A stretch of 64,000 nt of DNA from Elmis aenea (taxonomy: Eukaryota > Arthropoda > Insecta > Coleoptera > Elmidae), in contig OX393577.1 of the NCBI GenBank assembly GCA_947652605.1, forward strand, positions 32,119,466 to 32,183,465, in the 5' to 3' direction. The notes under the pieces were generated by a model that saw only the letters and a list, made by a program, of their open reading frames with translations, was not told the DNA's origin and did no database searches. This document shows, one piece after another, positions 1 to 10,859 of this stretch. The translations under genes and the position numbers were made by a program. How positions within the stretch are numbered: the first letter of the stretch is position 1; the number at the start of each line of letters is the position of its first letter.

Positions 1-344
1 AAACTGTAATAATTTTGAGCAGTGGCTGTACAATTTACAAGACATTAAAAAAACATATCACTTTAAAAAATTCACAAATATGTGTAGGTACTATAAATTT
101 ATTAATATTTTAAATTAAAATAATATTGTTTTTCTTCGTTTTAAAATTGCTATTGGGATGTTTGTATGCAACTTAATATAGTGACGGGAACATTTGTATG
201 ATTTTAAAATAAATACCAGTTAGTGTCATTATCCCAAGCAGATATTTTTAAACAATATGTTAAATTACATTCATAAATTTATTTTTAAAACTTGCCACAA
301 CAGGCATAAGATAAATAAATGTATGTAATAGAGCTTATGCTTAC

Positions 345-362
345 CAAAGAAGTTATCATTCA
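345..362 (-). other. syd: 18-nt in-frame microexon of syd
   Basis: On the minus strand the sequence reads CCATCCAG, then TGAATGATAACTTCTTTG, then GTAAGC. Joined in phase 1 to the preceding exon (ends 610) it encodes VNDNFFG after PGEYASSG, which is where JIP3 proteins have a G-D-D-x-F-F-G-type motif. Phase is kept (18 nt), so it could be skipped without a frameshift. Confidence 0.72.
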
Positions 363-3300
363 CTGGATGGGATAAAGTTGGCCAAGCACAGCGAAAAAAG
401 AGCAAATGTTAATACATAATAATTAGTAAAAAATAAAATAATATCTGTTTAACATATTTACAAAACAATAGTTATTCATAGTCATGCTCATAACAATAAA
501 TTTGAAGTTAATGACAAAGTTGACAAAAGTTTGAATTTATGATGCAATGATAAAAATCAAATTAAAGATAAGTTTATTAGTAAAAATGTTATTAAAAGTT
601 TCTTAATACCTGAAGATGCGTATTCTCCTGGATGAACCCAACCACCTGTAAATATTAATCAGTTACTATTGACATGACATGAAAACTTTTTATACCAGAT
701 TCACTACAAGAAATGATCATGAACATTTATTCTTTCTATATTTAATTTTCTGATTTTCCTATTACCAATTTTAATCACTAAACCTAATAAAATTATATTT
801 TTATCTAAAATTATGAAATATAATTTACATTTAAAACAAATAATTAATTATAAATAACAAAAACACATTTGCTGTGTAATAAGGCTCTTAAAAAACTACC
901 TGTTATATCAGCACCATCATCCATATCACCCAAGGCATCCGCATCCTGCAAAACAAACATATGGTATTACTATCAAGACATTTGTTTTTATATAATAATG
1001 CCCACAGCTGCATACGGCATCACGCTATCAATTATAATATACTAAATTTTTGTTTTAGATAAACAGCGATCATTTAAACGCTCTTCAAAACCAAGTTTTT
1101 AATATACTAAATAAAGTGTTGTGGTCACCACATGACTTTCGTCATACATTCATTGTGTATGTGTAAATAATTAGTTAAAACAAATGACCTTCCATTAAGA
1201 AAAATAAACTACAACATATTAATATTTATAAAAACCATAGTAGCAGTTTTTAGAAGAATTAAATTAAAATTTTGATATTTTTTAAAAATAATTCAAGAAT
1301 TTTAAAGTACACAAAAAATCTTATCAAGAATTTATTTTAAATTCCAACATGACTACATATTTACATACACAAAGTATTTTAATTGATTACTGTTTTTAGC
1401 ACCCTGTAATTTATTATTTGAGATATCAACTTAAATGCAAGTCTTTTATAATATACTTTTTAAGGCTTTATCGATACCTATTTTCAAACAATTATAATGT
1501 CTGGTGTGCGCCTCTGCATGCATGCACATATTCATGTCATCAAAAAATAGTCTAAACATGTTCGAGGGACTTCAAAGGGGGAAAATCCGTTAAATCCTGA
1601 ATTTTAAAATTTTCTTAATCACAATACTTTCTTCATACATTGTATTGCGAAAGTAAAAAAAAACTGCCAAACTTAAAGACCAACCTGAAAGCTAAGTTCT
1701 TGATACAGAGTATTTCCACTTCTTTGTTCCTTTCGTGTTTGTACTCTTCCACTGTTATTATTGGAAGCTGCTTGAGGACTAACTGGTGACGTAACCATAC
1801 TTTTATGTTCCAAGTTTAATGAATCTGTTTCTTGTGAACGCTCTACTGTATGAACACCGTCTAATTCGCTATGTAAACTGTAAAATAAATGCATGTATAT
1901 GTTAACTTATGTATGTTCGCCTTACTTATAAATATAGGGTTACAAATTAACTGTAGACCAACACTTAAAAAAAATCTAAAAAATGAATAGGCTGTTTTTC
2001 AACTTTTTAACAAACTATCATACTTGTCAATAAAATATAGTATGTTTAAAATTAAATATCAGGATGGTACATTATAAAAATTGTAATGTATTTTTTCCAC
2101 ATTTATTGTACCTATGTAAGAGATAATTACCAAAACTGTGTTTGAAATTTTTCTATTTTTAAAACACATTAACTTTTGTAATTGCAATCTATTACAATCA
2201 AGTAATAAAATTACAACCTTTTTTTAGCATTTTTATGATGAAACATTTCAAAAACAAATGAAAAATTGATAAAAGACTACATTTTTCGTAAATCAAACAA
2301 GAAAAATAATTTCACTCCTTTATGTATAATGATTTGGTGTACGACTTTTAGTTATTTGCCTGTGCACTTTTAAATTGAGATCTACATTTAATAAAGAAAT
2401 AAGTAATGAACAATAACATTGTTAATCACATGAAAATTATCAGTTCAGTTCCCTCTGAGCGTTAATTATTACATTAAATAAACATTATCTTTATTTATTC
2501 TGAGATGTATTTATTTTGATCGTGAAAACGTTTTGAAAATTGAAAACTAAAACCATTTATCAGATACTTAATGACACAAATCAACTTTTTTACAGAGTTA
2601 TAAATTTTTCATATGGTTGAGCTAAAGTATTTATAGCTATAGCAATGTTCATTAAATGTATACATATATAATTTACTCTCTAATTTTTTTAAATTAATTA
2701 CCATAATTAATTTAAACGTAACTGATATTCTTGTTCATTCTGTTTATTAGCCCACCAAATAATAAATTCAATAATGAAACCTTAAAAATTATGTTATCTG
2801 AATTTTGATACTTTTGCTCGACCTACTATTCACTTAAGAGTCAGTGGAGACTAAGAACTATATTTGTAATAATATTAACGTATTCATAATTAAAAATTTA
2901 TGGCTAGACATCACTTATTGTTCATATCAATAGGCTGGTTAAATTTTAGTTCCAGCATGGAGATATTGTTTACAATAAAATGTTATGGACAGTATTCGTG
3001 AATACTGGGAAAACAAAAATATCTGAATTTTCTAGGTACGTTACTAGAAACTTTAAAATTGCTATACACCAGTGATGAACAACTTTTTTTGCAACGGGTC
3101 AAAACTGAAAACTGAATTTGTACGGGCCACAACTTTAAAAAACCTAATTTATTATTTTAAAAATATATATGCTATACTGACTAGTTTTTTAATTTTCTTT
3201 TCATAGATTCATACATTGTGTTGAACAAAAACAAATTTAAATTTATCTTATTAAATAATCTCTGAGGGCCGCATTTAAATACTGACACGAAGCAGGTTGC

Positions 3301-5052
3301 TAATCACTGCAAGAAATCCTTGTATATATGAACTAGTGCGTATTTTCTTCAGATCTCACCTATTAATTAACATAGAATAAAAGTTTAAATCAAAAAGTTG
3401 TTTGAAATCAATAATTGCATAACCTTAAATTATTTTCAACGATACAAACACCCTGTATATTTATTCTCTATTTAGTACACTATTGTGAGCTGTAGTGCTT
3501 TTCACTCAGAGCTAAATTAAGTTTAAAACTCAGTTTTTATCCTTAACCCCTTGAACGTTACATTAAATTCCTGAGTTTATGCATGCGACAATGTTGCGGC
3601 GGCAGAGGCTAACCCTTTTTAATGTTGCTTCTGTAAAAGTTGAAAAATACACCATTTAGGATTTAGGCTGTTCTTTATCATCACCTCAAAAAAAATCCAT
3701 TTTTTTTGTTACAAAAATCACACGCAAAAACCGTGCGAACCCAACTTACCCAAATCTACCTACATAAGATTTTTGGGTCAAGAAAAAAGAAAACTTTTGG
3801 TGTCAGTGACAAAGATCAACCTAATTTTTGCCTTATTCCAACTTATAGCTTCAGCACAGAATGCACATAAAAAAAAAAAACTACCTACGCCGCCTTGATA
3901 CTGTCACGTGCATAAAACCGGCTCTAACGTGCGATCAACTGAAGTTATCCGCTTTGCGTGTACAAGGTCTCAAATCATACAGCACGGCACCGAACCCAGT
4001 TCGTAGAACTGCAAAAGCGGTAAAAATGCCTAAATTCAAATCGTAGAGCCTCGGTATTAGAGTGAAAAGTATGCCCGAACTCAGTTCGTAGAGCACAGTC
4101 AAGGGGTCAACACTACTAAAATGCATATAAAAATATTTAAAATATTTTTCATGAGTCTCCTGGTAGTGTGCAAAAACACAGAAAAATATGTCATACCTAG
4201 GTGAAGAATGACTACTGCTGATTGGTGAAGTCGGTACACTATCAACACCTTCCGCAGCACCTTCTAATGAAGCAAATCCAAAAGAAATAGGTCCAGAGCT
4301 ACGCCCTATATTTAATCTACTTGAGTTTATTCTTCCCACCTCTGCTCTTTCATTAGCCAACTGTTGTCCAGACAACAGCAGCTTAGTACGTTCTATATAG
4401 TCCATGTGTGTTTTAAACAATTCAGTATATCGTTCATGTAACTTTGCATATTCTTTCTTAAGTTCGGCTTCACGTTCTTCTAACCTACCAGCATGTTCCA
4501 TTGAGTTTTTATGTTTTAGTTCGAGCATTCTCACAATACTTTCCAGGGCTTCCAGTCGTGCCGAAAGTTCTTTTCTTTCACCTACATAACATATATTTTT
4601 GAGAATATACCTACATAATTTGTGTATATACCTTCAGCCGCATCTTCATATTCTAATAATTTTTGTTCAGATGTTTTTCTAGCCCCCTTTTCCCTTTCAT
4701 ATTGTGTTACTAACTGTTCATTGTCTTCTCGTAATAACTCCAATTCTACATCTTGTTCCTATAAAATATGTTCTATAGTGTACTAACAAACAAATCCCAA
4801 TTTACTTACTTGGTTCGCTTGGTATGCAGAATCAAGACATTCTAAAACATTTACAAGTAATGGCATTAACGACTTTACGACATCTTCGTCATATCGTGCG
4901 ATCATGCGTTCAAATTCTTGATATATGCTTCCTGCCAAGGATTGAACCTTTTCTGACATGACCACATGGGAATCTTCATGAGTTCCATAAACAGTCTCAT
5001 TTCCAATATTGGCTCCCACATCTTCCAATTCCATGATTCTGAAATCTTTCAT
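345..5052 (-). CDS. syd: sunday driver / JNK-interacting protein 3 (JIP3/JIP4 family), 5' part, continues off the left edge
   Basis: Scaffold protein linking kinesin-1/dynein to vesicles and to JNK kinases in axons. Coding exons on the minus strand, 5' to 3': 5052-4810, 4758-4632, 4581-4197, 1877-1685, 945-900, 645-610 and 362-345. All have GT/AG boundaries and one frame is kept (1048 nt, about 349 residues). Residues about 30-85 form the RH1 region ([20 protein letters not shown], then [13 protein letters not shown]). Residues about 82-200 are charged coiled coil ([26 protein letters not shown]). The motif [13 protein letters not shown] (exon 4) and [11 protein letters not shown] (exon 6) are family hallmarks. 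Two in-frame starts exist (5052, [11 protein letters not shown]; 5034, MELED); neither can be preferred from context. The last exon seen is an 18-nt microexon. The next conserved block (MGKEVENL) is not in the window, so the gene continues to the left. It lies downstream of mle in the same orientation. Confidence 0.93.
1110..1665. repeat. Dispersed repeat family G, copy 1 (intron of syd)
   Basis: This stretch of intron 4 of syd shares blocks in the same order with 61262-62815, and its right third also with 59570-59815. Shared blocks include ATGACTTTCG, TAATATACTTTTTAAGGCT, TCTGGTG, and the end block with GACTTCAAA/GACCTCAAA followed by CGCAATAC-like sequence. No coding capacity or terminal repeats are visible. 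Class unknown; a SINE or non-autonomous DNA element would both fit. Confidence 0.5.
3070..3309. mobile_element. Probable hAT-type MITE in intron 3 of syd
   Basis: The ends are CAGTGATGAACAAC and the complement of GGTTGCTAATCACTG, the usual short hAT-style terminal inverted repeat starting CAGTG. About 240 bp, no coding sequence. The 8-bp flanks do not match, so the insertion is old or one edge is misplaced. Confidence 0.5.
3547..4106. mobile_element. Probable piggyBac-type MITE in intron 3 of syd
   Basis: The left end follows TTAA (3543-3546) and starts CCCCTTGA. The right end is TCAAGGGG followed by TCAA (4107-4110), a one-base change from TTAA. Inside, two related copies of CCGAACYCAGTTCGTAGA lie near the right end. 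No transposase is visible. The superfamily is inferred from the TTAA target and CCC start. Confidence 0.5.
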
Positions 5053-5885
5053 TGCCTACTTTGACAACACAACACAATCGCTCATAATATACTTACATAC
5101 ACAATAAAATCACTTAAATATAAATAAAAATATTTAACAATAAATAAAAATCATTTTTAACAATTCTTAGACGAATTTTGTTGCACTTTTGTTACACCCA
5201 CAGATTTTGACAAATGTCACATTTCGTTAGCTAAGTTCACAACCACATAGCAAAAACTATAGCTCTGTATCACTAGCCATCTCTTTCTGTGGCATAAGTG
5301 AATCTATCTTTCGTGCGTTTATGCAAGTAAATTACAAAATTATTGAATATGAACGGTACAAATGTATTGGTCTTATTAATTTCTCAATTATAGGTTGTTT
5401 AAAAGAACTATTGCACGTCATACTTTTTACTACGTTTATTATGTATTAATAAAGGCATATAAACCATCCTATTGTTCACAATAATTTTTATTAAGACAAT
5501 AATTGAAGTTACTTTTTCGCTGTCTGTTCAACTTCAAACTCTCAAATTTCATATTTAGATCAAAATCCTGTGAGCGAAGTGTCAAAAAAAATTATCGACA
5601 GAAAAATTCTGTTTTAACATTTTGAAATCAGAAGAAAGTTACACAAATCTTTTATTTTTAAAATCCTGAATAAACTGATTTTTACTGTTATTTCTTCCAC
5701 TTTTAGGAAAAATATATTATTTGTGAAGCTACTATTTATTTTTTGATGAATTCGATCTCAGAATAAGTTAAACATCAGTTTAACTAGATAGCTACAATTG
5801 TTTATTTTACGTAAGACACATTTTTTTCTTCATAAATCTAATACTTCATTGGAAATTCCTATAGGGTTTATGGATTGCTTGGGAA
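5053..5885. other. 5' flank of syd
   Basis: This region should contain the 5' UTR and promoter of syd on the minus strand. I see no TATA-like element, CpG cluster, ORF or repeat that can be defended. A 5' UTR intron cannot be excluded. Confidence 0.4.
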
Positions 5886-6281
5886 CGGGGGCATCTCCAG
5901 GTTTTTCGAGGCCTAGGGCTTATTGATGTCCAATGAGGCCCCACTTTAAGTTAGATTTAGAATCTTTAAATTGGGGTTTAAAATTATTTTTATTAACATC
6001 AAAATCAGAGTTGAAATATATTTATTTATGAAATGGTGTTGAATTATGTCTCTAGTAATCCGAATCTTCAGTGATCCCGATTCTTCAGTAATCCGGATTT
6101 AATAAATGCTCAATGGTGTACTTTGTAATCTAGATTCCTTGTGTTTTGGTAATCCGAATTGATAAAATGATAAAGTCAATGAGCTGAATTTATCGCCATC
6201 TCCCCATCTCAAATTTATAATTCCCGAAAAAACTCTTATCCATTCCAAGGAGAAAACTGCTCCCGGAAGAAAAACAAGTAA

Positions 6282-6449
<168 letters not shown>

Positions 6450-7035
6450 TAAAGTAACTTAAATCATTTCTGCGAAACAAAAATTTACCAGAGAAAGCGT
6501 TGCTTTTAGTCAATAACGCATCAAGCCATCCATGCATCTAGTGAAGAACTGATCAGTGAGGATAAAAAAAAATTGTCACATTTTTTCTCCCGAATTGTAC
6601 AGCGCTGATTCAACCTATGGATCAGAATGCCATACGGTCAGTGATGTAAAATTACCGTAATTTAAAATTTTGGTAAATTACGGTGGTAATTTACCATATT
6701 TTATTACCATTTTTAATTTTCTGGTATTTCATGTCGTGATTAATAATTTACGATTGTAATTTATCACTTTTGATTTCTGTATTTAATATGTAGGTAATTA
6801 AACCAGAAATAATAATTAAAAATCAAAAACTTTTACTGTAAATAACAAAACGTTAAAACTAATTATAACATAAAAAATAAAAAAACGTACCTAATATTTC
6901 AACACATAATAGTTATTTATGTATCGCCAAAAGTGTAACTTTTTCGGCCGCGTCTGGTTTGCTGGCCTAGACGTAGTCGAGGCCAGCAAACAGGCAAGGC
7001 CGAAAAAGTACGTTTTGACCGAGGTGCATATTACA

Positions 7036-7322
7036 TTTTTTGTGCGATCGAATTAAAAACAATTTAAATTTTTAGTAATTTTCAAAATTATAGGTTAGAA
7101 ACTACGTGACATTCTGTCACTGACAGATGACGGCGTATGTACTGCATTACCGGCCCTCTCCTTAGCAACGGCCGTAAAAGTTACTTTTTCGGCCGTTGCT
7201 AAGGGTAACGGCCTGAAAAGTAACTTTTACGGCCGTTGCTAAGGATAGGGCTGGTAATGCAGTACTTTATGGTTGTTAACGCGTCCGTCAAACAGCTGTT
7301 TCTAGTACGATCGCACAAAAAA
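7036..7322. mobile_element. Composite MITE copy 1 (GTGCGATCG ends) with inner TA-flanked 121-bp MITE at 7142-7262
   Basis: Outer ends TTTTTTGTGCGATCG and its complement. Inner element CTGCATTACCGGCC to GGTAATGCAG with TA on both sides (7140-7141, 7263-7264). The inner element is almost a palindrome of CCTTAGCAACGGCCGTAAAAGT-type sequence. Homology to 53.2 kb extends further left, to about 6988. Near-identical copies lie at 34522-34812 and 53263-53441; the last leads into a Tc1/mariner transposase. Confidence 0.75.
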
Positions 7323-7373
7323 TCTTTTTCTGGTTAATTTTCATTCGGATTCAAATCACAATCGGTTTCATAT

Positions 7374-8223
7374 TCACTTACCAACATTAATTAACTCTTC
7401 TAAGGCAAAGGAATTTGATTCCTGAGAAGGCAAGGTCAGTGTTGCCAACTTTTGAAAATTGCTGACCCGGACATTTGTGCATAACGCGGGTCGTGTGGAA
7501 GTGAGGAGCTTTTTTTTTTCATACTTGAGGTCGCGCGCCGCCAATTTGCTACCCCTGGTATACATATGATACATTATTTCATTATTAAGTAATACAAAAA
7601 TCACATCTGGCAATTTCTACGAAAACCGGACAAATTAATAATTAATCCGGACCGTGAATCTAAAAACCGGCTTGTCCGGGTGAAAACCGGCCTGGTGGCA
7701 ACACTGTGCAAGGTTCTTCCTCATGTTGAAATAAAGTTTTGGGTTCACTTACTTTCAAACTATAATGAACAAATAATAACTTTGCGGCTCTTTCATTTGC
7801 TAGTTTGTTTCTTTTTTTGTTATGAATATTGCCAAGAGCAGAGAAAGATCTTTCTGTGGCACACGTTGTTGCAGGACATTTCAATATTTCTGTAGCTACT
7901 TTGCTTAAACGTGTAGTTGAGCAAAGTGACTTCCACCACAAAACAGAACAAAGTACCAGAGCTTAACGCGGTCCATAGAAAATCTTTTGCAAAAAGTTCT
8001 TCCTTTGCTTTATATAAACCTCTGTCATTACTTGACCGTTGTTACTTTCGCTAATAAAATGTGACGATAGTTTGTTAATATAAGTAAGTGCATCAACATA
8101 TTTTACATTATTTAAGTTTATACCCATGTAATTAGGGTCAAGTAAATTTGCAGCAAAATGAACTGGTCTAAGAGCCATTTGCTTTCTTTTTTGTAAAAAA
8201 TCTTGCACTAGATCTAAATGCAA
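7374..8223 (-). pseudogene. hAT transposase C-terminal remnant
   Basis: Minus-strand reading from 8223: LVQDFLQKRKQMALRPVHFA, LDPNYMG, then after one stop (YGPR*) SLCSTTRLSKVATEILKCPA and the hAT dimerisation signature ATERSFSALGNIHNKKRNKL. The frame is cut by the MITE at 7437-7706. It then continues with SQESNSFALEELINVGK and a stop near 7374. The RNase H-like core N-terminal to this is missing or unrecognisable. Confidence 0.82.
7437..7706. mobile_element. hAT MITE (CAGTGTTGCC ends)
   Basis: Starts CAGTGTTGCCA and ends TGGCAACACTG. Flanks GGCAAGGT and TGCAAGGT form an 8-bp target duplication with one change. 270 bp, non-coding. Inserted in the coding region of the hAT transposase at 7374-8223. 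Confidence 0.85.
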
Positions 8224-9272
8224 TAATAATGTGGTAATAAATGGTAAATTACGGCAATTAATGTGGTAATTTACGGCGTAAATTACGACTCACATCACTG
8301 CATACGTTTAACAAAACTATTTTATTGAAAGAGCCTGTTGGTAAAACTTTGAACTAAATAGGATGAAGACCTTACGTATTGTTTAAAAAACATCAACTTT
8401 AAAGATGCCGTGTGTCTTTCACATAGTGCTTGGCGACAGCTGTCTTCTGAGACAGTACAAAAATGTTGGAAACAAATTTTGCCTCAAAAACCCACAGAGG
8501 ATTCTGAATTAGAGTACGAAGAGGAAGATTTTGTACCACTAAACGTGGTCAAGGAAAGGATGAACGATAAAATACAGTTGATAAGCGTCATTTTAAGAAA
8601 TATTGGAAATGTACCCATAACTAACACTGAAGTTAATAGATGGATTCATGGCGATGCAAATCTTTTAGCGGCTGAAAATGAAGAGGATGATGAAAATTGT
8701 GATGAAGATGAAGTGGAAATTAAAGTGCCGAAAATTAAACATTAAGAAGCTATTAGGTGATTGGCTACAACTATACAATGGGCAGAAGAGAACGACATAG
8801 AGCTATCAAATGTCATTATGTTGAATAATTTAAAGGAACGTGCCTTTGAAAAATGCCAGCATGCAATTAAACAGACACGCATTACAAGTTTTTTAGTCCT
8901 TAACATGTTTATCTTTTATATTTTTAATTCCTGTTTACGTTTTTATAAAGAAATTTAAGTTATTTTTTTAAAAGTTTTATGAATTCCCATCCTCAGTAAT
9001 CCGGACTTTTTGATAATCCGGATTAACAAGACACCACTGTAATACTATAAATCATCATCATCATATTATTAATATTACCTATTTTTCACTATACGATCAG
9101 CCCTCATTATTATTGAAAAAGTATTACAAATTTATAATAATTCAATTTTAGTTGGCCCTTGACACTTGGGGGCCGAGGGCTTAAGCCCTATGTAGATTCG
9201 CCCCTGCTTGGGAACCATTCAATTTCGATTATTAAGACATTAGTCTATATTAGTGTAAGACTTTTTTATATA

Positions 9273-9622
9273 CAGGGTGTTTCAGAAAGACTAAAAAAAA
9301 AGTGGGTGTCTAGAACTAAGTTACATGCGAATAGGGTTTTAAATGTTGTTATGATTTAGGTCCAATGGCATACAAACTATACTGATAATCAAAAAATTTT
9401 TCAAGTAAAAAGTGTTTTTTTATCAAATATCTTTCTAATTATGCAATAAAAACTTAATGATTCCATTTAAGTTTTTAAAGTTACTTCCGGGATAATCACG
9501 AAAACTGCTATAGCATCAGTCGATTCTACATATGCACTTTTGTGATAATTTTTTTCCCCCAACTTTGTCAGACGTCGCATTTTCGAATAAAAGTGCTGGT
9601 ACAGGTGGTCTGAAACACCCTG
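9273..9622. mobile_element. TA-flanked CAGGGTG element, 350 bp
   Basis: Ends CAGGGTGTTTCAGA on both sides in inverted order, with TA next to each (9271-9272 and 9623-9624). Only the terminal 14 nt or so are inverted, so it is not a full fold-back. Non-coding. Confidence 0.75.
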
Positions 9623-10555
9623 TATTTAATTTTTGATTACAGTGAGATAATGCATCCTCAGAAATATTTTTCTCAACAAACACAAACCTGCATTACCATG
9701 TACTAATTAACTGTAATGCTATCATTGTAGCATAATTTTAAGTCAACACAATACTACTGTAATTCACTGTTGTTTTTTTTTAATGCTGAACGGACAATTT
9801 TTTTTTATAATGAAAGAACTAAAATTAGGCAACTCAGATGTATGGATGGATATACAGCACTCATTTAACGCCGATGTTACTTAAATTAATTATCAATATT
9901 ATTAATCTCACCTGTAATAAGATGTGAAAATGTTTATGAAACTGGATAAACATTTCCATCCATAGGTTGCCAGCCATAAATACCAAAAACTTAAAGTTGT
10001 AAGTACCACAACGGAGGTGAACAGATTTTATTTTTTGACCAAAACTTCAGGACTGGGGTTCTTATTAAACTTTGGAGGGACAGGAGAAAAAACGTAAGGA
10101 TATTTACAGTTAAGTTTTTAATTACAGAATGCTTACTGTACATAGTACATTTTTCAACACATGTTGATTAATAATTCCTAATATATTGTGAATGTGGTTT
10201 TCCATTTAGCAGATCTGAGTACATAAAAATTTAAAGAATGTCTTTAAAAATTGTTTTTTTTTTGGCACACATGTAATAGCATATTCATGTGTGGTATGCT
10301 TGGTCATTGAACGTATAAAAACTTAGGCACAATAAAATATTTTGTCTGTCAAGTTTCATTGATCTAATTTAATTAAAATATTTTATTAAAAAAAGTGTAG
10401 TTTACTAATTAATTCTGAAAGATTAATACTATATCAAATTATAGCTGAAGTTTTTTATGTATGCGTCTAATAAATTAAAAAAATTGTATTACTCTTTCTG
10501 CTTTTCACAGATCATTAAATAGCATAAAATAAAATCTAATACACAGATACAAATT

Positions 10556-10765
10556 ACCGTAAAATCTCACAAATAATACGCATTCGTGTACAATATGCAT
10601 GCATTAAGCCCAATGTAGGTTAGGTTCCATACTGAAAAAGATGCATTTTTTAGTACTCGCATATAATATGCACCCGAAATTTAAAGGGCTAAATTAAGTA
10701 AAAATTTTGCGTATTATATGCAGGAATTTGTAGTATTACCAACATCATATTAATTAACTTACTAA
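10556..10765. repeat. Possible pogo-like MITE in the 3' flank of mle
   Basis: AATACGCA-type motifs occur in both orientations near 10577-10590 and 10710-10722, with weakly similar ends TACCGTAAA and TACTACAAA. It lies 100-300 nt past the mle stop, so it is probably in the 3' UTR. An AATAAA on the minus strand near 10382-10387 could be the poly(A) signal. The ends are diverged and the call is weak. Confidence 0.3.
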
Positions 10766-10859
10766 ATCTAATACTCGAAGAGTATGAAAATACATGTAAA
10801 GGTTTTAGATGGACAATAATACAGAAAACATAAATGTATGTCACATCATAAATAAAATA

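Larger units (their letters stand above)
6639..8300 (-). mobile_element. hAT transposon inserted in the pogo transposase
   Basis: Terminal repeats start CAGTGATGTAAAATTACCG on the left. The right end, read inward, also starts CAGTGATGT. The flanks CATACGGT (6631-6638) and CATACGTT (8301-8308) are an 8-bp target duplication with one change. The insertion lies between the codons for DQNAIR and LTKLFY of the pogo transposase. It carries a transposase remnant on the minus strand and two further MITEs (7036-7322 and 7437-7706). Confidence 0.88.

Noticed and set aside
3861..4046. Plus-strand frame of 61 codons in a syd intron
   Set aside because: Lies inside the TTAA-flanked MITE; no domain, no support.
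9159..9359. 66-codon frame across the end of the 5886-9206 element
   Set aside because: Crosses a transposon boundary and enters a CAGGGTG element; chance.
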